Of a stretch of DNA of 64,000 nt, positions 42,023 to 53,127 are shown one piece after another. The notes below the pieces were generated by a model. That model saw only the letters and a list, made by a program, of their open reading frames with translations, made no database searches and was not told the origin of the DNA. Source of the DNA: a bacterium (GTDB lineage Bacteria; Vulcanimicrobiota; Vulcanimicrobiia; Vulcanimicrobiales; Vulcanimicrobiaceae); the NCBI GenBank assembly GCA_021832345.1, contig JAKBKY010000001.1, positions 272,385-336,384 on the forward strand, read 5' to 3'. Made by a program: the position numbers and the translations under genes. Within the stretch, counting starts at the first letter, position 1. Each line of letters starts with the position of its first letter.

Positions 42023-43858
42023 CTATAACGATCCGGTGCCGGTTGCTGCTGCCGCGAGACTATCTTGCGCTGCCAGGAACGGTTCGACGATCGCCTCGGC
42101 GTCGATCGGCACACCGTTGTAGTGGCGAATAGAAGAGAGCCGCGCCGCGATGTGCGGCGCACACTCCTGACGCAACAAACCATAGAGCTGGCCATCGCGA
42201 TTCTGCTCGACGACGTAGACGCGCTCGTGCCGTTCGATGAACGCTTCCACCTCGGCAGCGAGGGGAAGGGCACGTACGCGCAGGTAATCGAGCGCATACC
42301 CGGCTGCACGCAAGCGATCGCGCGCCTCGACGACTGCGTGGTGCGTCGTGCCGTAGGCCAGGATCGCGCACGCGTGGCCGGCGTCCTCGATGAGGGGCTG
42401 GGGAACTGCGCCGCGCGCCGTCTCGTGCTTGCGCACCAGGCGATCGAGGTTCTTCTGCCACACATCGGAGCGCTCGGAGTAGAGCGCGCGCTCATCGTGT
42501 CCGGTTCCGCGCGTGAAGAAGCCGGCGTTCGGGTGTGGCGTTCCGGGCAACGTGCGATAGGCAATGCCGTCGCCATCCACATCGCGATAGCGCGCCCAAT
42601 CCGGCAGCCGGCTCAGGGCGTGCGCATCGAGGACTTTCCCGCGATCGAAGCCATGCTCGGGATATGGGAGGGGCGGCGTCAGCCAGGCATTCATGCCGAG
42701 ATCTAGATCGCTCAACACGAAGACCGGCGTTTGAAAGCGATCCGCCAGATCGAACGCCGCCATCGCAAACTCGTACGCTTCGAGCACCGTCGCCGGTAAG
42801 AGCACGAGATGCTTCGTGTCGCCGTGCGAGAGGGTATAGGCGAAGGCAACGTCCCCTTGCATGGTGCGCGTCGGGAGGCCCGTCGACGGCCCGGCACGCT
42901 GCACGTCGAAGATGACGGCGGGGAGCTCCGCGAAGTACCCCAACCCGACGGATTCGGTCATCAAAGAGAGGCCGGGCCCCGAGGTTGAGGTCATCGCTCG
43001 TGCACCCGCCCAGGTTGCGCCGAGCACCATGCCGATCGCCGCCAGCTCGTCTTCAGCTTGGACGACCGCGACCCGGCGCTCGCCCGTCTGCGGATCGACC
43101 CGGTAACGCTCGCAGTACGCGATGAACGACTCACAGAGCGATGACGCCGGCGTGATGGGATACCAGCCAACCACGGTGCAGCCTGCCATCACGCAGCCAA
43201 GCGCCGCAGCCTTATTCCCATCGAAGAACATCAGCCCGTCGGTCATTCCGTGCATCGGCTCCAAGCGGTAGGGATCGCGCTTCGTCAGATTCGAGCGCGC
43301 ATACTCGGCTCCGAGCGTGACTGCGGTCATATTGGCTTCGACCGCCTTGGGCTTGCGTTTGAACTGCGCCCGCATCGAGGCTTCGATGGTGTCGAGCGGA
43401 ATGCCGAGCAACTCTGCCAGCACTCCGACATAGATCATGTTGAGCAGATATTTGCGCAAGGAGCCTGCCGGGAAGTGCGCCTTGGCCAGCTCCGTGAAGG
43501 GCACCGCGTAGTAGGTCAGGTCCGCGCGTGCCGCGACACCGCTCACCGGATAGGTCGCCTCGTGGACGACGACGCCGCCGGGTTTGACGGCCACGACATC
43601 TTCGGTCCAGGTCGCCGCATTGAGAGCGACGAGCAGATCGACCTCCCGGCTGCGACAGGTATAGCCCTGCGGTGTGACGCGCACGTCGAACCACGTCGGC
43701 AACCCTTCGATGTTCGAGGGGAAGACGTTCTTAGGCGCGACCGGGATACCGAGACGAAAGATCGCATGGGTGAGCACGAGATTCGAGGATTGGCTCCCCG
43801 AGCCGTTGATGGTTGCAACGCGAATGGTGAGGTCGTTGATCCTACTAGCTACAGTCAT
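42023..43858 (-). CDS. korA: 2-oxoacid:ferredoxin oxidoreductase, alpha subunit (gamma-alpha fusion)
   Basis: A 611-residue subunit in which the gamma domain (residues about 1-180: IRVATINGSGSQSSNLVLTHAIFRLGIPVAPKNVFPSNI) is fused to the pyrimidine-binding alpha domain (about 200-611: FFDGNKAAALGCVMAGCTVVGWYPITPASSL, EDELAAIGMVLGATWAGARAMTSTSGPGLSLMTE). This is the two-subunit KorAB arrangement. No ferredoxin delta subunit is encoded nearby, so a free ferredoxin is used. ATG 43858 (MTVASRINDLTIRVA) gives the proper start. It can run in the oxidative TCA direction, feeding the malate/glyoxylate route. Confidence 0.95.
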   Translation of the reverse strand: MTVASRINDLTIRVATINGSGSQSSNLVLTHAIFRLGIPVAPKNVFPSNIEGLPTWFDVRVTPQGYTCRSREVDLLVALNAATWTEDVVAVKPGGVVVHEATYPVSGVAARADLTYYAVPFTELAKAHFPAGSLRKYLLNMIYVGVLAELLGIPLDTIEASMRAQFKRKPKAVEANMTAVTLGAEYARSNLTKRDPYRLEPMHGMTDGLMFFDGNKAAALGCVMAGCTVVGWYPITPASSLCESFIAYCERYRVDPQTGERRVAVVQAEDELAAIGMVLGATWAGARAMTSTSGPGLSLMTESVGLGYFAELPAVIFDVQRAGPSTGLPTRTMQGDVAFAYTLSHGDTKHLVLLPATVLEAYEFAMAAFDLADRFQTPVFVLSDLDLGMNAWLTPPLPYPEHGFDRGKVLDAHALSRLPDWARYRDVDGDGIAYRTLPGTPHPNAGFFTRGTGHDERALYSERSDVWQKNLDRLVRKHETARGAVPQPLIEDAGHACAILAYGTTHHAVVEARDRLRAAGYALDYLRVRALPLAAEVEAFIERHERVYVVEQNRDGQLYGLLRQECAPHIAARLSSIRHYNGVPIDAEAIVEPFLAAQDSLAAAATGTGSL

Positions 43859-43954
43859 GGCTCTAGAAGTTTGTCTGACTTGAGCACATTCCCGTCTACG
43901 GGTCGCTTTTCGTCTCCGAATCCCAAAACGGGCCACGTCAGACGAACTCCTCGC

Positions 43955-43988
43955 GAAGAGGCCCCGGCATTACTGCCGGGGCCTCTTC
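43955..43988. terminator. Strong 15-bp hairpin between groEL and korA
   Basis: GAAGAGGCCCCGGCA (43955-43969) pairs perfectly with TGCCGGGGCCTCTTC (43974-43988) around a 4-nt loop. It starts 25 nt after the groEL stop. No T-run follows on the minus strand, but the stem is exceptionally stable; it should terminate or protect the groESL transcript ahead of korAB. Confidence 0.75.
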
Positions 43989-44013
43989 CCTGACTTGAGT
44001 TGCGCAAGGCAAC

Positions 44014-45696
<1,683 letters not shown>

Positions 45697-46002
45697 TTAA
45701 ACGCCGGCCGCGACTTTGTCGACGATGGCGAGGACGTCTTTTTCCGAGACGATCAGATACTCTTTACCGTCGATCTTGACTTCGCTACCCGAATACTTCG
45801 AATAGATGACGCGATCGCCGGCCTTGACGCTCATCGGCAGCGTCGTGCCGTTGTCCAGCACCCGGCCGGTGCCCACCGCGCGGACCATGCCCTCTTGGGG
45901 CTTCTCCTTGGCGGTGTCCGGGAGAAAGATACCGGCGCTGGTTTTGTCGTCTTGCTCGACATGCTCGACGACCACGCGATCGCCCAAAGGCTTGAGATTC
46001 AC
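45697..46002 (-). CDS. groS: Co-chaperonin GroES
   Basis: A 101-residue lid of the GroEL cage: [86 protein letters not shown]. The mobile loop KTSAGIFLP and the roof region are normal. The start is GTG 46002 with GGAGG 6 nt upstream. First gene of the groES-groEL operon. Confidence 0.98.
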   Translation of the reverse strand: MNLKPLGDRVVVEHVEQDDKTSAGIFLPDTAKEKPQEGMVRAVGTGRVLDNGTTLPMSVKAGDRVIYSKYSGSEVKIDGKEYLIVSEKDVLAIVDKVAAGV

Positions 46003-46035
46003 GGGAACCCTCCAACTGCAATCTTCGATTGAAAC

Positions 46036-46062
46036 TTGGCACTCCTAGCAATCGAGTGCCAG
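46036..46062 (-). promoter_or_regulatory. CIRCE-like HrcA operator
   Basis: TTGGCACTC (46036-46044), a 9-nt spacer and GAGTGCCAG (46054-46062) match the CIRCE layout TTAGCACTC-N9-GAGTGCTAA, with one change per arm that is nearly compensated. It overlaps the transcription start region of groES, so HrcA-type repression is expected. The HrcA gene is not in the window. Confidence 0.88.
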
Positions 46063-46070
46063 CACTGGGA

Positions 46071-46099
46071 ATCTTAGCAGAGTCGAGGGGCGAGTGCAA
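46071..46099 (-). promoter_or_regulatory. groES-groEL promoter
   Basis: On the minus strand, TTGCAC (46099-46094), a 17-nt spacer and TAAGAT (46076-46071) form a good sigma-70-type promoter immediately upstream of the CIRCE-like element. Confidence 0.75.
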
Positions 46100-46113
46100 G
46101 CGCCTGGGTCAGC

Positions 46114-46401
46114 CTACATGCCGGTGGTGATCAGGAAGTAGTGGACCCCGATCGAGCCGCCCAGGGCGAAGGCCAGGGCAAAGGCCGTCAAGCCGAGCCG
46201 GAGGAGCCCCCCGCGCTGGACGACCGCCAAGCACGCCACCGCGAAGGCGCCGAGCAACATGAAGGCCCGCAAGAGGACCAAGTCGATCCCCGGTGGAGCT
46301 TGGGTCAAGACGACGTACGAAGCGCCTAGGCCGAGCAGCATGGCCAGCAGCCCGTCGGAGGCAGCGATGACGAGGGTCAAAATCCGGTGTTCCGCGTCCA
46401 T
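46114..46401 (-). CDS. Small membrane protein, unknown function
   Basis: A 95-residue frame from ATG 46401 (MDAEHRILTLVIAASDGLLAMLLG) with three hydrophobic helices: LTLVIAASDGLLAMLLGLGA, DLVLLRAFMLLGAFAVACLA, LGLTAFALAFALGGSIGVHYF. A longer start at 46479 is possible. Located upstream of the groES promoter and divergent from alr. No family recognised; the hydrophobic pattern suggests a real inner-membrane protein. Confidence 0.55.
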   Translation of the reverse strand: MDAEHRILTLVIAASDGLLAMLLGLGASYVVLTQAPPGIDLVLLRAFMLLGAFAVACLAVVQRGGLLRLGLTAFALAFALGGSIGVHYFLITTGM

Positions 46402-46588
46402 GCCTGGAATGCTAGCCGTCGAGACGTAAGAGTTCCTGAGGTCCGGATTAGAGGTTGAGAAGAGCCGCATGCGGGCCAACGAACGCGAGCGGTCGAACGC
46501 CCTGAAGCATGACGCGTATCACGCTGCCACTCGTTCTGCCTCGCCTCGCGTTCTGCGGCCTCTACCGAACGGTGTTGCGCCCAACGGT

Positions 46589-47746
46589 ATGACCGGTTCC
46601 ATCGAGATATCCCTGCCGGCGTTACGGCGCAACGCTCGGGCGCTGGCCTCGCTCATCGCACCGAGCAAGGCGGCGTTCGTCGTCAAAAGCAATGCCTACG
46701 GGCACGGCATCGTGGAGACCGCGCGTGGCATCGAAGGCCTGGCCTCGCATCTCTGCGTCTATGCGGTCGAAGAGGCCGTCTGTCTGCGCGATGCCGGCAT
46801 CACCAAGCCGATCATCGTTCTCGGACCGGTCGCCCCGGAGATGCTTGAGGCGGCCCTTGACGCCCGCGCCGAAATTGCGCTCTGGAGTACCGGAGGATAC
46901 CTGCGCGCACTGACCGCGCATGCCCGCCGGCGGCATACGCGCATGCGCGTCCACGTCAAGCTCAACACCGGCTTGAATCGCTTTGGTCTAGAGGTGACCG
47001 ATGCCGCCGGTGCGATCGAAGAGTACCTGCACCTGCCCGAACTCCAGCTTGCCGGCATCTTCTCGCATCTTGCGGCCGCCGAAGAGCTTGACTCACCCTA
47101 CACCATGCACCAACTTCAGCAGTTTGAGTCTGCGCTCGCGCACGTGCGCCCGATCGCCGCGGCACACCGGGCGCACATCGACGCGCACCTGGCCGCATCG
47201 GCCGCCGCCATGCTCTGGCCGCAGACCCGGCTCGATTTGGCGCGCTTCGGCATCGCGCTCTATGGGTTGTGGCCTTCGCCCCAGACGCAACAAGCGATGA
47301 ACGGCGACCTCGTCGACCTCGTCGCGGCGCTCTCATACCGATCCTCCTTGGTTTTCATTCGTGAGGTGCCGGCGGGCGCGCCGATCGGCTACGGATGCAC
47401 CTACCATGCGCCGCACTCGATGCGCATCGGCATCGTGCCGCTCGGGTATGCCGACGGCATCCCACGCGCGCTCTCGAACACCGGAGCGTTCCTGGTCGAC
47501 GGCGCCCGCTGCCCCATCATCGGGCGCGTCGCCATGAACGTTACCATCGTGGATCTGACGGCTGCCCCACGAGCCCAGGTCGGCTCGAACGTCACCTTGA
47601 TCGGCCGCGATGGAAGTGCAGCAGTCACCGCCGGCGATTGGGCGCTCTGGAGCGGCACCATCTCCTACGAGATCGTCACGCGGCTTCCGGCGGAGATTCC
47701 ACGCCGCTTCGTTCCGCCGCTCGAAGAAGACGGCAATGGCGTTTGA
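46589..47746 (+). CDS. alr: Alanine racemase
   Basis: A 385-residue PLP enzyme converting L- to D-alanine for the peptidoglycan peptide. The PLP Lys is in FVVKSNAYGHG; other family elements are VKLNTGLNRFG, HLAASAAAMLWPQTRLDLARFGIALYG, YGCTYHAPHSMRIGIVPLGYADG (second catalytic Tyr region) and GRVAMNVTIVDLT. ATG 46589 (MTGSIEISLPALRRN) is chosen; the frame upstream is low-complexity. Its end overlaps the next gene by 11 nt. It feeds D-Ala to Ddl at 55-56 kb. Confidence 0.94.
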   Translation: MTGSIEISLPALRRNARALASLIAPSKAAFVVKSNAYGHGIVETARGIEGLASHLCVYAVEEAVCLRDAGITKPIIVLGPVAPEMLEAALDARAEIALWSTGGYLRALTAHARRRHTRMRVHVKLNTGLNRFGLEVTDAAGAIEEYLHLPELQLAGIFSHLAAAEELDSPYTMHQLQQFESALAHVRPIAAAHRAHIDAHLAASAAAMLWPQTRLDLARFGIALYGLWPSPQTQQAMNGDLVDLVAALSYRSSLVFIREVPAGAPIGYGCTYHAPHSMRIGIVPLGYADGIPRALSNTGAFLVDGARCPIIGRVAMNVTIVDLTAAPRAQVGSNVTLIGRDGSAAVTAGDWALWSGTISYEIVTRLPAEIPRRFVPPLEEDGNGV

Positions 47747-49250
47747 GAGCCCAACGCTCTGGGCGAAGGTGCTCGATCAAAGTCGCTGCATCGGCTGTCA
47801 TGCGTGTACGACGGCCTGTAAGTCGGAGAACGAGGTGCCGATCTCGGTCACGCGGACGTACGTGAAATCCGTCGATGTCGGGAGCTTCCCGCAGGCTCGA
47901 CGCGCGTTCGCGGTGACGCGCTGCAATCACTGCGAGAACGCTCCGTGCGTTGCGGCCTGCCCAACGCAGGCGATGTACCGTCGTAGCGATGGGATCGTCG
48001 ACTTCGACAAATCGGCGTGCATCGGCTGCAAGGCATGCATCGCCGCCTGCCCATACGACGCCATCTTCATCAACCCCGAAGATCACTCCGCAGAGAAATG
48101 TAATCTTTGCGCGCATCGACTCGACATGGGGCTTGAGCCGGCATGCGTGACGGTCTGCCCGGCGGAGGCGATCCTGGTTGGCGATCTCAACGACCCACGC
48201 TCGAAGGTGGCGCAGATCGTCAACCGTCAGCCGGTCACGGTTCGTAAACCGGAGAAAGAGACCAAACCGAAGCTCTTCTATAAGGGAGCACATCAAGCGA
48301 CGCTCGATCCGCTGGCAGCGGCACGCCCAACCGGCGGCATCTATGCCTGGGCGGAGCAACCGCGCGGCGCCGGGCAGGTCGGTGCCGGGCACCCCGGGCA
48401 GCGCAACTCTTCGGCTGCCGCGCTGCTCTCCTACGACGTCTCGCATGTCGCGCCGTGGGATTGGCGCGTCAGCCTGTATACCTGGACCAAAGGGATCGCG
48501 GCGGGTGCCTACCTTGTGGCCGTTCTCGTTGCGTTGCTCTTGGGTGATTGGTCCGGGCCGCTTGTCGGGTGGGTAGCGCCCATCGTCTCCGGGGCGTTTC
48601 TGGCGTTTACCGGGATTCTTCTGATTTGGGACCTCAAGCATCCCGAGCGTTTCTACATGATCTTTACGCGCGCTCATTGGCGCAGTTGGCTCGTCCGCGG
48701 TGCCTTTGCCATCGGCGCCTACTCGGCGATCCTCGCCCTGCACTTCATCGCCACGCTCTCAGGGTTGACAAGCGTGCAACCGTGGCTCGCCGTTCTCGGC
48801 GTCCCGCTTGCGGTGCTGACCGGCATCTACACCGGGTATCTCTTCGCGCAAGCCAAGGCGCGGGATCTCTGGCAGAGCCCGCTCCTGCCGCCGCATCTCC
48901 TGGTGCAGGCGCTGATCGCAGGCTCCGCCGCACTCCTTCCGTTTGCAGTGATCTTCCAACCCGGGGCGGTCAGCCTGTTGCTGGCCATCCTGGGCATCAA
49001 CGCGGCGCTGCACGTCCTCTTCGTCCTGAGTGAGATGACGATGGGGCATCCAACGGCGCACGCGCACCTGGCCATGCACGAGATGACGCACGGGCGCTAC
49101 GGACGTTGGTTCTGGGCCGGCGGCATCCTCGTCGCCGTGGCCGTCCCGGCACCGTGGATTGGATTGTTCGCCGTGCCGGCGGCCCTGCTCGGGCTCATCG
49201 CCTACGAGCACGCCTATGTCCAAGCCGGCCAGTGTGTGCCGCTCGCATGA
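47736..49250 (+). CDS. Ferredoxin (NrfC/PsrB type) fused to NrfD/PsrC membrane anchor
   Basis: A 504-residue fusion. Residues 1-195 hold 16 Cys in four clusters (CIGCHACTTACKSEN, CNHCENAPCVAACP, CIGCKACIAACP, CNLCAHRLDMGLEPACVTVCP), the four [4Fe-4S] electron-transfer subunit of molybdenum enzyme complexes. A spacer leads to a membrane part (about 250-504) with about eight helices, starting WDWRVSLYTWTKGIAAGAYL, the NrfD/PsrC quinone-reacting anchor. In most systems the two are separate proteins. ATG 47736 starts inside the alr end. It overlaps the catalytic subunit by 4 nt (ATGA). Confidence 0.92.
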   Translation: MAFESPTLWAKVLDQSRCIGCHACTTACKSENEVPISVTRTYVKSVDVGSFPQARRAFAVTRCNHCENAPCVAACPTQAMYRRSDGIVDFDKSACIGCKACIAACPYDAIFINPEDHSAEKCNLCAHRLDMGLEPACVTVCPAEAILVGDLNDPRSKVAQIVNRQPVTVRKPEKETKPKLFYKGAHQATLDPLAAARPTGGIYAWAEQPRGAGQVGAGHPGQRNSSAAALLSYDVSHVAPWDWRVSLYTWTKGIAAGAYLVAVLVALLLGDWSGPLVGWVAPIVSGAFLAFTGILLIWDLKHPERFYMIFTRAHWRSWLVRGAFAIGAYSAILALHFIATLSGLTSVQPWLAVLGVPLAVLTGIYTGYLFAQAKARDLWQSPLLPPHLLVQALIAGSAALLPFAVIFQPGAVSLLLAILGINAALHVLFVLSEMTMGHPTAHAHLAMHEMTHGRYGRWFWAGGILVAVAVPAPWIGLFAVPAALLGLIAYEHAYVQAGQCVPLA

Positions 49251-52210
49251 GGAACACGATGGACGAGCTCGCAAAGATGCCCACTATTTTGGCGCTCAAC
49301 GAACGGGTGAGCGCTGCGCGCCACGAGGTCGAAGCGCGCGGCGAGACCTTCTACCCCGGCGCCAGCCGCATCCACTTGGCCGCCTTTCCGCCGCACGAGC
49401 GATGGAGCGACTGGGTCGAACTCGAGTCGAAGTCGTGGCCGCAGCGGCGTGAGCGCCGCTATATGCTCGTTCCCACGACGTGCTTTAACTGCGAATCGGC
49501 CTGCGGGCTGCTGGCCTATGTTGATAAGGAGACGCTGCAAGTCCGCAAGTTTGAAGGCAACCCGGAGCATCCCGGATCGCGCGGGCGTAACTGCGCCAAA
49601 GGTCCTGCCACCGCGAACCAAATCACCGATCCGGATCGCATTCTCTTTCCTCTCAAGCGCGCCGGTGAACGCGGTGAAGGCAGATGGGCGCAGATTTCGT
49701 GGGATGAGGCTCTGGATGCCGTAGCGGCACGCGTTCGTGCGTCCCTCGTCGCAGAGAGACCGAATGAAGTGATGTGTCATATCGGGCGGCCCGGCGAAGA
49801 CGGCTTCACCGAGCGCGTCCTGGCCGCATGGGGCGTGGACGGTCATAACTCGCACACCAACATCTGCTCTTCCGGCGGGCGCGCGGGCTACGCCTATTGG
49901 ATGGGCTTCGATCGCCCGAGTCCCGATTTCGCCAACGCATCCGTCATTCTGCTCGTGAGCGCGCACCTTGAAGCCGGGCATTACTTCAATCCGCACGCGC
50001 AGCGTATCACCGAAGCCAAGGCCGCGGGCGCTAAAGTTATCGTCGTCGATGTACGCCTCTCGAATACGGCGACTCACGCGGACCATTGGCTGCCGACGCA
50101 GCCGGGCAGCGAAGCGGCGATGTTGCTGGCGATCGCCAACCATCTCATCCAAACGCGCAGTTACGATCGCGAGTTCGTGCGACGCTGGTGGAATTGGCAG
50201 GAGTACCTCGCCCATGTTCAACCGGGCGCTCCACCGGCCTTCGACAACTTCGAGCGCGTACTCGGCGAGCTCTACGCGCAGTACACCTTCGAGTTCGCCG
50301 AGGCGGAGACGGGCATCGCGGCCGCGACGTTGCGCACCGTGGCCGATCTCGTTGCCTCGGCTGGAAGCCGCTTGGCCACGCACTGCTGGCGCTCGGCGGC
50401 CGCCGGAAACCTCGGCGGTTGGCAGGTATCGCGCTGCCTCTTCTTCCTCAACGCGCTGCTTGGCGCCGTCGCAACGCCCGGCGGCGTCTACCCCAACGCC
50501 TGGAACAAGTTCGTACCGCGCCCTATCTATTCACCGGCGCATCCGCCGAAGTGGAACGAGCTGACCTGGCCGCAAGAGTATCCGCTGGCGATGAACGAGC
50601 TTTCGTTCTTGCTCCCGCATTTTCTCAACGAGGGACGCGGCAAGATCGAAGCCTATTTTACGCGCGTCTACAACCCCGTCTGGACCAATCCCAACGGCTT
50701 CGCGTGGATCGAAGCCTTGAGCGACCAGAGCAAGATCGGCTTGCACGTTGCACTAACGCCGACGTGGAACGAAACCGCGTTCTTTGCCGACTACATTCTG
50801 CCGATGGGGCACTCCTCGGAACGACACGATCTCCATTCTTATGAGACGCACGATGCACAGTGGCTCGGTTTCCGCCAGCCGGTTCTACGCGCCGCACGAG
50901 AGCGCATGGGCGAGAAGATCACCGACACGCGCCAGGTGAACCCGGGGCAAGTGTGGGAGGAGAATGAGTTCTGGATCGAGCTTTCCTGGCGCATCGATCC
51001 CGACGGAGCGCTCGGCATTCGCCGCTACTTCGAATCGAAGAAGCAGCCCGGCACGAAACTGAGCGTCGATGAATACTACGCCTACATCTTTGAAAACTCG
51101 GTGCCCGGGTTACCGGAGAAGGCGGCCGAAGCGGGCCTGACTGCACTTGCGTACATGCGTACGTTCGGCGCCTTCGAGATCGCGCGCAACATCGGCCCAC
51201 TCTACCGTGAGCCGGTACCCCCGCAAGAACTCACCGATACCAGCGTCGGACGCTTCGAACGCGTTTATACGAGCGCGCCCAAGCCGATCTCCAGCAACGT
51301 CGTTCCCATTCCGTCTCCCGATGCCGATGCGCAAGGACGCCGCCCCGTGGGCGTTGAGGTGGACGGCGAGATCCTGCGCGGTTTTCCGACGCCGAGCGGT
51401 CGCCTCGAGTTCTTCTCGGCAACACTGGATGCATGGGGCTGGCCGGAGTACGCCATTCCGGCGTACATCAAGAGCCACGTCCATCCCGAGCGTCTCGCCG
51501 CGGGGCAACTCGTTCTGGTCCCGACGTTTCGTCTGCCGACGCAGATCCACACGCGTAGCGCAAACGCCAAGTGGCTCGATGAACTCGCGCATACCAACCC
51601 GCTCTGGATCGCTCCGGGTGACGCCCAACGCCTGGGCGGCATCATCACCGGCGACCTGGTTCGGGTGACCACCGACTCCGGCTACTTCGTCGTTAAGGCG
51701 TGGGTGACGCAGGGCATCCGCCCCGGCGTCGTCGCCTGCAGCCATCACATGGGTCGCTGGAAGCTCGGCGACCAAGGGCCGCGCCAGATGGCGGCGACCG
51801 TCGCGCTGGAGCACGACGGCGCGACGGGAGATCAGTGGGCGATGCACCGCAAGGCCGGCGTGAAGCCCTTCGCCTCAAGCGACCCCGACACGAAACGCAT
51901 CTGGTGGACCGATGTCGGCGTCCATCAAAACCTCACCTTCCCGGTCCACCCGGATCCGATCTCAGGGATGCACTGCTGGCATCAAGCCGTCCGAGTCGAG
52001 AAGGCCCAACCGGGCGACGCCTACGGCGACATCTGCGTCGACACCGGCCAAGCAGAGAGTATCTATCGCCGATGGTTGGCGCTGACGCGCGACGCACGCA
52101 CGCATTCACCCGACGGAACACGCCGGCCGTATTGGATCTTGCGTCCGCTCAAGCCCGGCCACGATGCCTTCCGACTGTTCGACCCAGCGCCGGTCGCCGA
52201 TCCACGCTAA
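49247..52210 (+). CDS. Molybdopterin-dependent oxidoreductase catalytic subunit (DMSO reductase superfamily)
   Basis: A 987-residue bis-molybdopterin guanine dinucleotide enzyme. The N-terminal [4Fe-4S] site is C79-x2-C82-x3-C86 and C116 (TTCFNCESACGLL ... RNCAKGPA). HNSHTNICSSGGR near 200-210 holds C207, a candidate Mo ligand. The C-terminal dinucleotide-binding domain (about 760-985) shows LVPTFRLPTQIHTRSANAKW and CSHHMGRWKLG. Unlike periplasmic relatives, no Tat RR signal is visible at the N-terminus (MRNTMDELAKMP), so it may face the cytoplasm. Electrons pass to the fused ferredoxin/NrfD partner. The closest named relatives I recall are phenylacetyl-CoA:acceptor oxidoreductase-like enzymes; the substrate is unknown. 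Confidence 0.9.
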   Translation: MRNTMDELAKMPTILALNERVSAARHEVEARGETFYPGASRIHLAAFPPHERWSDWVELESKSWPQRRERRYMLVPTTCFNCESACGLLAYVDKETLQVRKFEGNPEHPGSRGRNCAKGPATANQITDPDRILFPLKRAGERGEGRWAQISWDEALDAVAARVRASLVAERPNEVMCHIGRPGEDGFTERVLAAWGVDGHNSHTNICSSGGRAGYAYWMGFDRPSPDFANASVILLVSAHLEAGHYFNPHAQRITEAKAAGAKVIVVDVRLSNTATHADHWLPTQPGSEAAMLLAIANHLIQTRSYDREFVRRWWNWQEYLAHVQPGAPPAFDNFERVLGELYAQYTFEFAEAETGIAAATLRTVADLVASAGSRLATHCWRSAAAGNLGGWQVSRCLFFLNALLGAVATPGGVYPNAWNKFVPRPIYSPAHPPKWNELTWPQEYPLAMNELSFLLPHFLNEGRGKIEAYFTRVYNPVWTNPNGFAWIEALSDQSKIGLHVALTPTWNETAFFADYILPMGHSSERHDLHSYETHDAQWLGFRQPVLRAARERMGEKITDTRQVNPGQVWEENEFWIELSWRIDPDGALGIRRYFESKKQPGTKLSVDEYYAYIFENSVPGLPEKAAEAGLTALAYMRTFGAFEIARNIGPLYREPVPPQELTDTSVGRFERVYTSAPKPISSNVVPIPSPDADAQGRRPVGVEVDGEILRGFPTPSGRLEFFSATLDAWGWPEYAIPAYIKSHVHPERLAAGQLVLVPTFRLPTQIHTRSANAKWLDELAHTNPLWIAPGDAQRLGGIITGDLVRVTTDSGYFVVKAWVTQGIRPGVVACSHHMGRWKLGDQGPRQMAATVALEHDGATGDQWAMHRKAGVKPFASSDPDTKRIWWTDVGVHQNLTFPVHPDPISGMHCWHQAVRVEKAQPGDAYGDICVDTGQAESIYRRWLALTRDARTHSPDGTRRPYWILRPLKPGHDAFRLFDPAPVADPR

Positions 52211-52213
52211 ACG

Positions 52214-53074
52214 ATGGAACTCTTTCGCGCCCTCGGAGCGCTCGTCGAAGGAGCCGACGCGCCTGCCGTCGCTGCGGCCTTGGGGATGAACCAGCCGCTC
52301 GATCCGGCCGAACAGACCAATCTCTTCACCTTCCGGCTCTATCCGTATGCCTCGGTCTATCTGGGCCCGGAAGGCATGCTCGGCGGCGAGGCGCGCGACC
52401 GGATAGCGGGCTTCTGGCGAGCGATTGGGCGAACTCCGCCCGATGAGCCCGATCATCTGTGCGTGCTGCTGGCGCTCTATGCCGAGTTGAGCGAGGCGGC
52501 CGAACGGCAGACGAATCCGCCGCGCAAGGTGATGATCGATCACGCGCGTCGCGCGCTCTTCTGGGAGCATCTGGCAAGCTGGCTGCCGATCTACCTGGCG
52601 CAGGTCCATCGCATCGGCACCCCGGCGTACCGCCAGTGGGGCACCTTGCTTGAAGCGGCCCTTCTCTGCGAAGCGAAGACGCTCGGGCCGCCGGAGCAGC
52701 TCTCGCTCCACCTGCGCGCCGCACCGAGCCTCCCCGATCCACGGCAGGTCGGCGGCGAGTCGTTCCTCGCCGCTCTGCTCGCACCGGTCCGCAGCGGTTT
52801 CATCATCATGCGTGACGATCTTGCCGAGGCCGGAGAAGCCCTCGGCATCGGGCTGCGCCATGGCGAGCGTCGTTTCGTGCTCAAGGCGATGTTCGCGCAA
52901 GAGCGTCGCGAACTGCTGCGGTGGTTGGGAGCACTGGCACGGCGCAACGCCGCCGCCCATGCGAATCTCGCGGCTCCATGGAGCGATGTGACGGCGTTTT
53001 GGAGCGGTCGTGCCCTTGCATCCGCCCAGCTTTTCGAGACGCTCGCCGAGCATGCCGATCCCGTCGCGTCGTAA
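52214..53074 (+). CDS. TorD/DmsD-like molybdoenzyme chaperone
   Basis: A 286-residue all-helical protein starting MELFRALGALVEGADAPAVA. TorD-family features: TFRLYPYASVYLGPEGMLGGEARDRIAGFWRAIG, VLLALYAELSEAA and RRALFWEHLASWLPIYLAQV, the 'EH-x-W-x-P' region of cytoplasmic chaperones that load Mo cofactor and shield the apoenzyme. It begins 3 nt after the catalytic gene's stop, so it is the dedicated maturation factor of this complex. Somewhat longer than typical TorD because of its C-terminal part. Confidence 0.82.
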   Translation: MELFRALGALVEGADAPAVAAALGMNQPLDPAEQTNLFTFRLYPYASVYLGPEGMLGGEARDRIAGFWRAIGRTPPDEPDHLCVLLALYAELSEAAERQTNPPRKVMIDHARRALFWEHLASWLPIYLAQVHRIGTPAYRQWGTLLEAALLCEAKTLGPPEQLSLHLRAAPSLPDPRQVGGESFLAALLAPVRSGFIIMRDDLAEAGEALGIGLRHGERRFVLKAMFAQERRELLRWLGALARRNAAAHANLAAPWSDVTAFWSGRALASAQLFETLAEHADPVAS

Positions 53075-53127
53075 GGCGCCTCTACGGGAACGCGTCGCCG
53101 CCGCGATGCGTTATACTGCGTAGAAGT

